NCBI GenBank assembly: GCA_937892105.1
Contig: CALAUZ010000267.1
Span: 1 to 15,108 of the forward strand
Reading direction: 5' to 3'
Source: an uncultured Fretibacterium sp.
GTDB taxonomy: Bacteria; Synergistota; Synergistia; Synergistales; Aminobacteriaceae
Length of the DNA: 15,108 nt
This document shows, piece after piece, positions 7,773-15,070 of the stretch (the stretch's first letter is position 1; the number at the start of each line of letters is the position of its first letter). Position numbers and translations under genes: made by a program. The notes under the pieces are model-generated. The model was not told the origin of the DNA. It saw only the letters and a program-made list of their open reading frames with translations, and searched no databases.

Positions 7773-10127
7773 ATGCTGATATCGCAGAGTGTTGCAGAAA
7801 TATTAGAGCTGGATAAAAATTTGCTCCCCTTCCGTGAGAAATTACGCGGCGGATTAGGGGAGTTAATTTTGGCCTCCCTGAAACCGGCAGAGAATTACGA
7901 TACCTTAAAGGAACGCGAGAAGCTGCTGCGCGAATGGCTTGACCTCACAGACCATAACGGAGAGTTTGCCTTTAACGCAGGACTTGAAGCGGTGTCCCCA
8001 ATGTTTGAGAACGCTAAGAGGAGCGGCATATTGTCTGGCGAAGAATTGCTGCGTGTCAGGGCGGTATTGCAGTGCGCACGTCATATTCGCGAGGGACTTG
8101 CAGGGGTTTCCGAGAAGTACGGGAGCATTGAGGCATTGAGGCGGGGTATAAGGGACTTCACGCCGGAGATTGAGAGCCTTAACATCATTGATGATTACGG
8201 CAGACTGAACGACAACGCGTCGCCAAAACTCGCAAATATACGCGCTGAGATTGAAGCACTCAGGAAGACTGGCAGGAGGCTTGCACAGAAACTCTTTGAG
8301 GACGCTGACATCATCAATATGCTTCAGGAACGCTCGCTTTCATGGCGTGATGGGAGATTTCTAGTTCTTGTGAGGCAGGAGTACATCAACAGATTTCCCG
8401 GCCTTGCGGTTGAACGTTCGGCTTCAGGAAACTCCGTGTACATGGAACCAAAAGCATTATCCCACGTCAACAACAGCCTCATAGTCAGGACGAAGGACGA
8501 ACAGGACGAAGAACGCGTAATACTGCTTGGTCTTACGAGAAGCATATTGTCCCGCGAAAACGCAGTAATCAATGCCGAAAGGGTAATAGGCACGCTCGAT
8601 CTGCTATGCGCATGTGATGACTTAATCCGCAACAAGCACTGGGTTATTCCTGAGCTTACCGGACAAAAGTATTTCCGGCTAATAGACGCACGCCACCCGA
8701 TGTTGAAGGACAAAGCCGTACCTGTCAGCGTGTCATGCGGTGAGAAGTTCAGCACCCTCGTTATCACAGGCTCAAACACCGGCGGAAAAACAGTAACCCT
8801 CAAGACAGCCGGAGTGTTAATCGCAATGGCATGGCTTGGGCTTCCAGTTCCAGCGCGGGACGGTACAGTAATCGGGACGTTTGACGCGATATACGAGGAC
8901 ATAGGGGACGAACAGAGCATAGAGCAGAACTTATCGACATTCAGCGCACATTTGCAGAAGATTATACGGATACTGAAACACGCAACATCATCATCGCTTG
9001 TTCTTCTCGATGAGCTTGGGGCAGGAACAGATCCTCATGAAGGGGCAGCGTTGGGTGTAGCAATTCTCCAGACCCTAAAGGAAACAGGCTGCATTACCCT
9101 CGCAACTACACATCACAACCCAGTGAAGCAGTACGCATTGACGACTGATGGTGTCGAGACAGCAAGCATGGAGTTCGACATCAACAAGCTGGAACCTACG
9201 TACAGACTGTTGATGGGGATACCAGGAAGGAGCAGTGCCCTTTTAATCGCGAAACGTTACGGAATGCCGGAGAGTGTCCTTAAACTTGCGCAAGGAGAGC
9301 TTGACAGCAGGGAGTTGACGGCAGAGGACATAATGAGCGAACTTAACGAACGCAAAGCCGCACTTGATACCGCAGAACGTGAAGTACATTCGGCCATGCA
9401 GGAGGCAGAGACACTCAGGAAGACGTATCAGAGCCGTGTGAAGGAAATAGATTACCAGAGGGACAAGATAATGCAGGCTGCTGACAGGAAAGCGGAGAAG
9501 TTCATAGCACAGGCAGAGGAGACCTCGAAGGATATAATCCGCAGCATGGAGGAGGCGGCAAGGGACATAGCACGTAAAGGTTACAATGTTAAGCGCAGAG
9601 AGTTGAAGACATTACGGGGAGTTATCGACAAACGCCACCAGAATCGCACCGAACGCGAGATCGAGAACAGTCCGAAACCTTTTGAGCCGGCACCTGGAGT
9701 TACAGCGATGGTAGCAGGGAGCGGGATAGTAGGAATAATCAACGAGATACGGAATGGACGCGCATACATGACTGCCGGACCAATGAGTATTGATGTTCCA
9801 TTGAGCCAGCTTATTGCTACCGACAAGAAAGCTCAGGTTGCTACCCCTCCGCAGGATACAACGAGGCTTCCGCGTCCTGAGAGTGTGCCATCGTCAATAA
9901 TGGTGCGTGGAATGCTTGTTGCTGAGGCGATGCCGCTTGTTGCGAACTATCTCGATAAGGCTTACAGGTCAAATCACTCTGTTGTTACGGTGATACATGG
10001 CAGGGGAGAAGGTATTTTGCGGCGGGAAGTTCATGCTCTGTGTTCAAGACTAAGCTATGTAAAGAGCTACAGGCTTGGCGTTGAGGGTGAAGGAGGATAC
10101 GGGGTTACGATTGTGGAGTTCAAATAG
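7773..10127 (+). CDS. mutS2: MutS2 family ATPase with C-terminal Smr domain
   Basis: A 784-residue MutS2, of usual length. The family suppresses homologous recombination in some species and rescues collided ribosomes in Bacillus subtilis. Order: N-terminal lever/clamp region (about 1-310); ATPase with Walker A GSNTGGKT at 333-340 and Walker B LVLLDELGAGTD with Asp413-Glu414; a long charged coiled coil (about 510-640); a KOW-like segment near APGVTAMVAGSG; Smr domain (about 707-784). In Walker A the usual GPNTGGKT has Ser in place of Pro. In the Smr domain the LDxR-type motif reads IMVR (709-712), so its acidic residue is replaced by Met710, while the HGxGxG-type motif is kept as HGRGEG from His742. 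It starts directly after the cvpA stop and is the last gene of the block. No terminator hairpin lies between its stop and the leu promoter. Confidence 0.95.
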   Translation: MLISQSVAEILELDKNLLPFREKLRGGLGELILASLKPAENYDTLKEREKLLREWLDLTDHNGEFAFNAGLEAVSPMFENAKRSGILSGEELLRVRAVLQCARHIREGLAGVSEKYGSIEALRRGIRDFTPEIESLNIIDDYGRLNDNASPKLANIRAEIEALRKTGRRLAQKLFEDADIINMLQERSLSWRDGRFLVLVRQEYINRFPGLAVERSASGNSVYMEPKALSHVNNSLIVRTKDEQDEERVILLGLTRSILSRENAVINAERVIGTLDLLCACDDLIRNKHWVIPELTGQKYFRLIDARHPMLKDKAVPVSVSCGEKFSTLVITGSNTGGKTVTLKTAGVLIAMAWLGLPVPARDGTVIGTFDAIYEDIGDEQSIEQNLSTFSAHLQKIIRILKHATSSSLVLLDELGAGTDPHEGAALGVAILQTLKETGCITLATTHHNPVKQYALTTDGVETASMEFDINKLEPTYRLLMGIPGRSSALLIAKRYGMPESVLKLAQGELDSRELTAEDIMSELNERKAALDTAEREVHSAMQEAETLRKTYQSRVKEIDYQRDKIMQAADRKAEKFIAQAEETSKDIIRSMEEAARDIARKGYNVKRRELKTLRGVIDKRHQNRTEREIENSPKPFEPAPGVTAMVAGSGIVGIINEIRNGRAYMTAGPMSIDVPLSQLIATDKKAQVATPPQDTTRLPRPESVPSSIMVRGMLVAEAMPLVANYLDKAYRSNHSVVTVIHGRGEGILRREVHALCSRLSYVKSYRLGVEGEGGYGVTIVEFK

Positions 10128-10141
10128 AAGACAGAAAATTT

Positions 10142-10170
10142 TTGACAGGCTGAATTTTTGCATGTAGAAT
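10142..10170 (+). promoter_or_regulatory. Sigma-70-type promoter of the leu leader
   Basis: TTGACA at 10142-10147, a 17-nt spacer, and TAGAAT at 10165-10170: a perfect -35 and a -10 one base from TATAAT. The predicted start is near 10177, giving a leader of about 200 nt before leuA. It begins 14 nt after the mutS2 stop. Confidence 0.8.
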
Positions 10171-10206
10171 ATCTCCACTGAATTTTATGAAAAGGAGATT
10201 TGCAGA

Positions 10207-10281
10207 ATGATGAATAATTTTATAAATACGCTCGCACTACTATTATGCACTGCGGATCTCCGGGAGTGCAGTAATATCTAG
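10207..10281 (+). CDS. leuL: Leucine-rich leader peptide (leuL-like)
   Basis: A 24-codon open frame with a good ribosome site (AGGAG at 10193-10197, 9 nt before the ATG). Codons 9-13 read Leu-Ala-Leu-Leu-Leu (CTC GCA CTA CTA TTA, 10231-10245), with a fifth Leu at codon 18. CTA and TTA are likely to be minor Leu codons here. It lies between a strong promoter and a terminator directly before leuA, as known for leader peptides that sense leucyl-tRNA charging. A second ATG at 10210 is an alternative start. Its product need have no function of its own; ribosome position would be the signal. It is too short for normal gene calling. Confidence 0.8.
   Translation: MMNNFINTLALLLCTADLRECSNI
10246..10270 (+). 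promoter_or_regulatory. Leu leader hairpin 1:2 (pause/protector)
   Basis: TGCACT (10246-10251) pairs perfectly with AGTGCA (10265-10270). The stem continues as CGGA (10253-10256) with TCCG (10259-10262) after a small internal loop. It begins with the base right after the last clustered Leu codon, so a ribosome stalled on those codons would prevent it from forming. Confidence 0.65.
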
Positions 10282-10325
10282 CGCACATTCACAAACATCA
10301 AAAGCGATAACTATTCCGGGATCTG
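10253..10325 (+). promoter_or_regulatory. Predicted antiterminator pairing 2:3
   Basis: Bases 10253-10265 can pair with 10314-10325: CGGATC with GATCTG (one G-T wobble), T10259 bulged, CCGG with CCGG, then a wobble and an A-T pair, about 12 pairs in all. This pairing uses the 3' half of hairpin 1:2 and the 5' arm of the terminator, so it excludes both. Confidence 0.6.
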
Positions 10326-10360
10326 AGACAATCATAAAGAGTTTCAGTCCCGGTTTTGTT
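10316..10360 (+). terminator. Intrinsic terminator (attenuator) upstream of leuA
   Basis: CCGGGA (10316-10321) pairs with TCCCGG (10348-10353). After a bulged T, CTGAGAC (10323-10329) pairs with GTTTCAG (10341-10347), with one wobble and an 11-nt loop. TTTTGTT follows at 10354-10360. This 13-pair stem with a T-tract lies 7 nt before the leuA ribosome site. It may also stop read-through from mutS2. Confidence 0.8.
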
Positions 10361-10379
10361 ATGTACAGGAGGAAAACTA

Positions 10380-11912
10380 ATGCATAAAGTAAAGATATTC
10401 GACACGACATTACGCGATGGTGAACAGTCTCCAGGCTGCAGCATGAACCTCAGCGAGAAAATCGTCATGGCCCGACAGCTTGAGAAACTCGGAGTTGACA
10501 TCATAGAGGCCGGATTTGCTATCGCGTCCCCAATGGACTTCAAGAGTATTCAGGCAATCGCAGGAGCCGCCCCAAACTGCACAATCGCCAGCCTTGCACG
10601 CGCAAACACACGCGATATTGACGCAGCATGGGAGGCTGTCAAGGACGCAAAGAAGCCGCGCATTCACGTTTTCATTGCAACAAGCGACGTTCACATGCAG
10701 TACAAACTCAGAATGACCCGCGAACAGGTGCTTCAGACAATCACCGAAATGGTCTCATACGCAAAGAGCAAGTGTGAGGACATAGAGTTTTCCGCAGAAG
10801 ATGCCTCGCGTTCAGACCGTGAATTTCTCTCGCAGTGTTTCGCCAACGCCATAGCTGCCGGAGCAACAACAATTAACGTTCCCGACACAGTGGGCTACTC
10901 AACGCCGCAGGAAATGGGCGAACTTGTGGGATATCTTCGCGAACATGTCGCAGGAATTGACGGCGTAGATATTTCCGTTCACTGCCATAATGATTTGGGA
11001 ATGGGTGTGGCAAATTCTCTGGCGTGTGTGAAGGCTGGGGCAACACAGGTTGAATGCACAGTCAACGGGATTGGCGAACGCGCAGGAAACGCAAGCCTTG
11101 AGGAGATAGTGATGGCAATACGTACCCGTCATGATTACTACGATGCTGAAACGAACATTAACACGCGTGAAATCTACAAGTCCAGCCGTCTCCTCAGCAA
11201 CATTACAGGAGTTCCGATATCGCCGACAAAACCCATAGTCGGTGCAAACGCTTTTGCGCATGAAGCAGGCATTCACCAGCACGGAATGATTACGAACGCT
11301 CAGACCTACGAAATCATGAACCCAGACGAAATTGGAGTCCCACACAGGGCGTTAGTATTGGGCAAACATTCTGGGAAGCACGCAATCCGTGAGAGGCTTG
11401 AAAGCATGGGCTATGAAATTCCTGATGATGAACTGGAAGACATATTCACGCGTTTCAAGAAGCTGGCTGACGAGAAGAAGACAATAACCAGTTCCGACCT
11501 TGAGGCATTAACGCTTCACCGCTCTAAGATTTCGCGTCCAGAGGAGAGCAGTGCTTCAACATGCCGTCTCATAAGCCACTCGATAACATCAGGCAGCGAC
11601 ATACCAAAGATTTCCTACGTTAAGCTATCGCGGGACAATAATATCCTTGAGGGTGTCGAATATGGTGCTGGGCCTCTCGATGCTGCGTTCAAGGCCGTGA
11701 ACAGAATGCTCGGTGTTGACGCTAGACTTGAGGATTTCAGCGTTAGGGCGGTAACGGAAGGTGAAGACAGTATAGGCGAGGCAGTAGTGAAGATTTCCAG
11801 TGCTTCAAGCGGGGAAATGTATACGGGTTCCGGAATAAGCACGGATATTGTAGAAGCGTCATTGCAGGCGTATATCAGCGGTATCAACAAGATGTTTGAG
11901 GCCGGAGAATAA
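10380..11912 (+). CDS. leuA: 2-isopropylmalate synthase
   Basis: First committed step of leucine synthesis: acetyl-CoA plus 2-oxoisovalerate to 2-isopropylmalate, cytosolic. The ATG at 10380 has AGGAGG 7 nt upstream (10367-10372) and gives 510 residues. A TTG at 10356 in the same frame lies in the terminator T-tract and is rejected. The TIM barrel opens with [13 protein letters not shown] (7-19) and has the metal-binding HCHND at 201-205, followed by [26 protein letters not shown] follows further on. The C-terminal 120 or so residues form the LeuA allosteric domain that binds leucine, so feedback inhibition is expected as well as attenuation. Isopropylmalate synthase is favoured over homocitrate or citramalate synthase by length, motifs and the leucine leader. 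leuB, leuC and leuD are not in the window. Confidence 0.95.
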   Translation: MHKVKIFDTTLRDGEQSPGCSMNLSEKIVMARQLEKLGVDIIEAGFAIASPMDFKSIQAIAGAAPNCTIASLARANTRDIDAAWEAVKDAKKPRIHVFIATSDVHMQYKLRMTREQVLQTITEMVSYAKSKCEDIEFSAEDASRSDREFLSQCFANAIAAGATTINVPDTVGYSTPQEMGELVGYLREHVAGIDGVDISVHCHNDLGMGVANSLACVKAGATQVECTVNGIGERAGNASLEEIVMAIRTRHDYYDAETNINTREIYKSSRLLSNITGVPISPTKPIVGANAFAHEAGIHQHGMITNAQTYEIMNPDEIGVPHRALVLGKHSGKHAIRERLESMGYEIPDDELEDIFTRFKKLADEKKTITSSDLEALTLHRSKISRPEESSASTCRLISHSITSGSDIPKISYVKLSRDNNILEGVEYGAGPLDAAFKAVNRMLGVDARLEDFSVRAVTEGEDSIGEAVVKISSASSGEMYTGSGISTDIVEASLQAYISGINKMFEAGE

Positions 11913-11930
11913 GGGAAGGAAAGGTTTACG

Positions 11931-11954
11931 CCCCTTGTGCTTTTTGTGCAGGGG
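11931..11954 (+). promoter_or_regulatory. Small hairpin covering the next gene's ribosome site
   Basis: CCCCT (11931-11935) can pair with AGGGG (11950-11954) across a 14-nt loop. The loop region contains TTGTGC twice. There is no T-tract after it, so it is not a terminator. Its 3' arm is the only Shine-Dalgarno-like stretch before the ATG at 11967. Weak evidence. Confidence 0.3.
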
Positions 11955-11966
11955 GTAATTATTGCA

Positions 11967-12767
11967 ATGAACATTACTATGCTAGGAACAGGTAATGCCC
12001 TCGTAATAGAATGCTACAACACCTGCTTTGTCCTTCATGACGGCAATAAAAGGCTTCTTGTCGATACCGGCGGCGGAAACGGAATACTTCATCAGCTGAA
12101 ACATTCAGGCTTCCAGCTCACTGACATTCACAGCATCTTCATCACCCACAGCCATATAGACCACATACTCGGAATAATATGGGTAATTAGAATTTCCGCT
12201 CAGCTCATGAACAGGGATATGTTTGACGGGGACATTAACATTTATTCGCACGATGAAGTTATCACGCTCATTGATGATATGGCACAAAAATTACTGCTTC
12301 CATATCAGTATGATTTTGTGGGAAAACGCATTCACTTTCACATAGTCATCGACAATGAGACAAGAAACATAACCGGCCATGATGTGAAATTCTTTGACAT
12401 TCATTCGGAACGCACAAAGCAATTCGGTTTTGTGATGGGTTATGGTGATGGCAAACGTCTGGCTTTCTGCGGAGATGAACCGTGCCATACATCATGTGAA
12501 CGTTACGTGTCGGGTTCTGACTGGCTGATACACGAGGCTTTCTGCCTTTACTCTGAGGCTGATACTTTCAGGCCATACGAGAAACATCATTCTACCGTGA
12601 AGGACGCATGTATTCTCGCTGAAAGATTGGGGGTAAAGAATATTCTGCTGACACATACGGAAGATACTGACCTTTCGCACAGGAAGGAACGTTACACTGA
12701 GGAAGGCAGACGGTATTTTGGCGGGAACATCTTTATCCCTGATGATTTGGAGACACTGACGCTCTGA
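11967..12767 (+). CDS. Metallo-beta-lactamase-fold hydrolase, RNase Z-like
   Basis: A 266-residue hydrolase with the zinc motif THSHIDH (His61, His63, Asp65, His66), a further probable ligand His146, Asp170 in FCGDEP and His230 in LLTHTE. HHSTVKDA (207-214) resembles the HSTxxxA segment of RNase Z, and EAFC (190-193) resembles its EATF. It lacks a clear flexible exosite arm, so true tRNA 3'-processing is not assured; related members include phosphodiesterases and uncharacterised hydrolases. The ATG at 11967 follows AGGGGG at 11950-11955; an upstream in-frame start at 11937 would fall within the hairpin and extend past the natural MNITMLGTGN beginning. It lies 54 nt after leuA with no terminator, so it is probably cotranscribed. 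Its 3' end overlaps the convergent LysR gene. Confidence 0.85.
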   Translation: MNITMLGTGNALVIECYNTCFVLHDGNKRLLVDTGGGNGILHQLKHSGFQLTDIHSIFITHSHIDHILGIIWVIRISAQLMNRDMFDGDINIYSHDEVITLIDDMAQKLLLPYQYDFVGKRIHFHIVIDNETRNITGHDVKFFDIHSERTKQFGFVMGYGDGKRLAFCGDEPCHTSCERYVSGSDWLIHEAFCLYSEADTFRPYEKHHSTVKDACILAERLGVKNILLTHTEDTDLSHRKERYTEEGRRYFGGNIFIPDDLETLTL

Positions 12768-13620
12768 AGCACTCAAGGAATTTTGTTGCAGCTTTCGACA
12801 GAACGGCATTCTTTTTCCACGCAAGCACTAACTCTGCCTTAATCTCAGGCAACAATGGAACGAATACTAGACCGCTGTCCCCTCCAGTTCTGATTATGCC
12901 CTCAATCGTGATGAGTATCCCTAAGCCTTCCCGAACCATAACGGAAGCATTATAGGCCAAATTGTGAGTACCAGCGATATTCAGTTTGCAAGCAGAACCC
13001 CCAAGCCACTCGGAAAATTCCCCTTGTTCCATCGCCTGATGTGAGAATAGCAGCTCCCTTGCCCGTATGTCATCAGGGGATACGCTCTCACGTTCTGCAA
13101 GCTCATCATCACAGCGCATAATCACGCCCCATCTGTCAGCGTCTGGAAGGTTAATGCACTCGTACTTCTTCAAATTGACTTTTCCCACGAACAGCCCAAA
13201 ATCCGTCAGTCCCTTATCGAGTTTGTCTCCAACGTCCTCTGAGTCCCCGCTAATCATTCTGTATCGTATTGACGGGTACTTTCTGCGAAGTTCAACAAGC
13301 ACCCTGCCGATATGCCTTACACCTGCTGTTTCTCCCGCGCCTATGTAGACTGTCCCGCTAATCTCCGTGCCTTTAAGTTCGGTTAAAGTTTTCTCCTCAA
13401 GGTCAATAATCTCTTCCGCACGTTTCTTCAGAAGCATACCTTCTTCCGTCAGTCTTATTCCGCACCTCTCACGGATATAGAGTTTTCTTCCGAGTTCGTC
13501 CTCAAGGTCAGCGAGTTGTCTCGAAAGTGATGGTTGTGTTATGTGAAGCCTCTTTGCCGCCCTCGTAATGTTTAGCTCTCTTGCCGCCTCAAGAAAGTAA
13601 CGCAGTAATCTTATTTCCAT
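12733..13620 (-). CDS. LysR-type transcriptional regulator
   Basis: A 295-residue regulator starting at the ATG whose complement is 13618-13620 (MEIRLLRYF, the usual LysR opening). GGAGG lies about 13 nt upstream, with a closer AGGA adjacent to the start. A longer frame from 13644 has a worse context. The N-terminal winged helix-turn-helix has AAKRLHITQPSLSRQLADLE (about 20-39), followed by a linker helix and a periplasmic-binding-protein-like co-inducer domain to the end. It is divergent from the secreted hydrolase at 13791, the arrangement in which LysR proteins usually control the neighbour and themselves. The co-inducer cannot be read from sequence. The 3' end overlaps the convergent RNase Z-like gene by 35 bp. 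Confidence 0.92.
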   Translation of the reverse strand: MEIRLLRYFLEAARELNITRAAKRLHITQPSLSRQLADLEDELGRKLYIRERCGIRLTEEGMLLKKRAEEIIDLEEKTLTELKGTEISGTVYIGAGETAGVRHIGRVLVELRRKYPSIRYRMISGDSEDVGDKLDKGLTDFGLFVGKVNLKKYECINLPDADRWGVIMRCDDELAERESVSPDDIRARELLFSHQAMEQGEFSEWLGGSACKLNIAGTHNLAYNASVMVREGLGILITIEGIIRTGGDSGLVFVPLLPEIKAELVLAWKKNAVLSKAATKFLECFRASVSPNHQG

Positions 13621-13684
13621 TCCTAAATTATTTCCTCCCTGCATTTAGCTGACTGTTTCTCGTAATCTGAAAATCTTTTATTAC

Positions 13685-13712
13685 ATGATATATTTTTTCT
13701 GGAATATTTCAA
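13685..13712 (-). promoter_or_regulatory. Predicted promoter of the LysR gene
   Basis: On the minus strand, TTGAAA (13712-13707), a 16-nt spacer and TATCAT (13690-13685). Each box has one mismatch to consensus. The start would be near 13678. The -35 box lies inside the palindrome at 13703-13717, which fits autorepression. Confidence 0.5.
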
Positions 13713-13717
13713 ATATT
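13703..13717. promoter_or_regulatory. 15-bp palindrome, candidate LysR operator
   Basis: AATATTTCAAATATT is a perfect 7-bp inverted repeat around one base. It is not a strict T-N11-A box (A-N11-T instead). It overlaps the -35 box of the regulator gene and is centred about 54 bp upstream of the predicted start of the hydrolase gene, a usual place for a LysR recognition site. AT-rich palindromes can arise by chance. Confidence 0.5.
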
Positions 13718-13728
13718 AATATAGGCAT

Positions 13729-13757
13729 TAGACATTTTATGAGCATACTGCGATAAT
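13729..13757 (+). promoter_or_regulatory. Predicted promoter of the alpha/beta hydrolase gene
   Basis: TAGACA (13729-13734), a 17-nt spacer and GATAAT (13752-13757); one mismatch in each box. The start would be near 13764, leaving a 27-nt leader with AAGGAGG at 13775-13781. Confidence 0.6.
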
Positions 13758-13790
13758 TCACCCATCATTTCCCAAAGGAGGAACATACTA

Positions 13791-14825
13791 ATGATTAGGA
13801 CTTTAGCAGGTGCGTTAATGCTTCTTGCTTTTGCCGGTACAGCTATGGCGGCAGACATTGAGGATTTCGGCGAGAACACGAGGGTCTTCAAGGCATATCC
13901 TGAAATTACCGTGAAGAAAGCGCACTTCCATAACCGTTACGGCATTGACCTTACGGGAGATATGTACTTCCCCAAAGATTTCGACGCGTCAAAGAAGTAT
14001 GCGGCTATTGCGGTTGCAGGGCCATTCGGTGCTGTAAAAGAGCAGGTGTCAGGTCTCTATGCTCAGGAGATGGCGAAAGCAGGGTTTGTTGCCATTGCGT
14101 TCGACCCGTCATTCACAGGCGAGAGCGGAGGAGTTGCGCGTTATGTTCCATCGCCCGAAGTAAACACTGAAGATTTTTCGGCAGCTGTGGACTTCCTCAG
14201 TGTAAAGGATTATGTTGACCCTGAACGTATCGGCATAATCGGCGTATGCGGGTGGGGCGGAATTGGCCTCAACGCGGCGGCTGCTGACACAAGGATTAAA
14301 GCGTCAGTAATATCAACAATGTACGACATGAGCAGGGTAGCCCGCAACGGATATTTTGACGCGAGTGACTCGGCAGATGTCCGTTACAGCATGAAGAAAG
14401 CAATGAATGACCAGCGCACCAAAGACTACAAGGCCGGAACATACGCGAGGTCAGGCGGAGTTGTTGACCCATTGCCGGAAGATGCACCACAGTTCGTGAA
14501 GGATTACCATGCCTACTATAAGACACCGAGAGGGTATCATGCAAGAAGCGTAAACTCTAACGAGGGCTGGACGGTAACAGGTTCACTTCCGATGATAAAT
14601 ATGCCAATGCTGACCGATGTTGGGGATATTCGGAGCGCAGTTCTGATAGTTCACGGCGAGAAAGCACATTCCAGGTACATGGGTGAGGATACGTTCAAGC
14701 GTCTCAAGGGCGGCAACAAGGAACTTATGATTATTCCCGGAGCTTCACACTGCGACCTTTACGACAACATGGAAGCTATACCGTTCGCAAAGATAACCTC
14801 ATTCTTCAACACATACCTGAAGTAA
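13791..14825 (+). CDS. Secreted alpha/beta hydrolase with Cys nucleophile (dienelactone hydrolase-like)
   Basis: A 344-residue alpha/beta-fold hydrolase with a signal peptide (1-20, cut near AMA/ADI), so probably periplasmic or secreted. The nucleophile elbow is GVCGWGG with Cys153, as in dienelactone hydrolases, rather than the common Ser. Histidine is His320 in PGASHCDLYD. The acid is probably Glu290 in VHGEKAHSRY. An oxyanion-side loop is suggested by AVAGPFGAVKEQ (74-85). Substrate is unknown; related proteins are annotated broadly as alpha/beta hydrolases or dienelactone hydrolases. The strong ribosome site AAGGAGG is 9 nt before the ATG. It stands alone between its own promoter and a terminator and is divergent from a LysR gene, so induction by a small aromatic or organic-acid ligand is a reasonable guess only. 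Confidence 0.88.
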   Translation: MIRTLAGALMLLAFAGTAMAADIEDFGENTRVFKAYPEITVKKAHFHNRYGIDLTGDMYFPKDFDASKKYAAIAVAGPFGAVKEQVSGLYAQEMAKAGFVAIAFDPSFTGESGGVARYVPSPEVNTEDFSAAVDFLSVKDYVDPERIGIIGVCGWGGIGLNAAAADTRIKASVISTMYDMSRVARNGYFDASDSADVRYSMKKAMNDQRTKDYKAGTYARSGGVVDPLPEDAPQFVKDYHAYYKTPRGYHARSVNSNEGWTVTGSLPMINMPMLTDVGDIRSAVLIVHGEKAHSRYMGEDTFKRLKGGNKELMIIPGASHCDLYDNMEAIPFAKITSFFNTYLK

Positions 14826-14846
14826 TTTCATAACTGATAACATTTG

Positions 14847-14881
14847 CCCCGTTGGTGAAAAACCTGCGGGGTTTAATTTTT
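14847..14881 (+). terminator. Intrinsic terminator after the alpha/beta hydrolase
   Basis: CCCCG (14847-14851) pairs with CGGGG (14867-14871). After a 2x2 internal loop, GGT (14854-14856) pairs with ACC (14862-14864) around GAAAA. TTTAATTTTT follows at 14872-14881. It is 21 nt after the stop. Confidence 0.85.
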
Positions 14882-14960
14882 ATGCGGCGGATTGAGATTG
14901 CATGTTCAGGCAGGGTAGATAGTTATTCCAGCCTCAAAGAACATCTCATATACAGGCGAT

Positions 14961-14989
14961 TTGATTTACATTCATAAAATAAAGATAAT
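14961..14989 (+). promoter_or_regulatory. Predicted promoter of the gene at the window end
   Basis: TTGATT (14961-14966), a 17-nt spacer and GATAAT (14984-14989), in AT-rich DNA after the terminator. The start would be near 14996, with a leader of about 75 nt. Confidence 0.45.
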
Positions 14990-15070
14990 GTTATTATTAA
15001 ATTAACTATCGGGAAAGGTTTAGAAGTTAAAAACTATTCTACAAAATTTTTACGGGGTGAGTGAATATAT

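Noticed and set aside
8324..8920. 198-codon open frame antisense to mutS2
   Set aside because: It mirrors the strongly supported mutS2 ATPase region, has no ribosome site or recognisable domain, and is a by-product of codon bias.
10282..10379. T-box riboswitch upstream of leuA
   Set aside because: No T-box core (AGGGTGG...ACCGCG type) and no specifier stem; a translated Leu-rich leader explains the structure better.
10899..11345. 148-codon antisense frame in leuA
   Set aside because: Shadow of conserved leuA coding sequence, with no start signal or family features.
14882..14960. Possible coding or repeat element before the final gene
   Set aside because: Only AT-rich DNA with no open frame or repeated unit that I can support.
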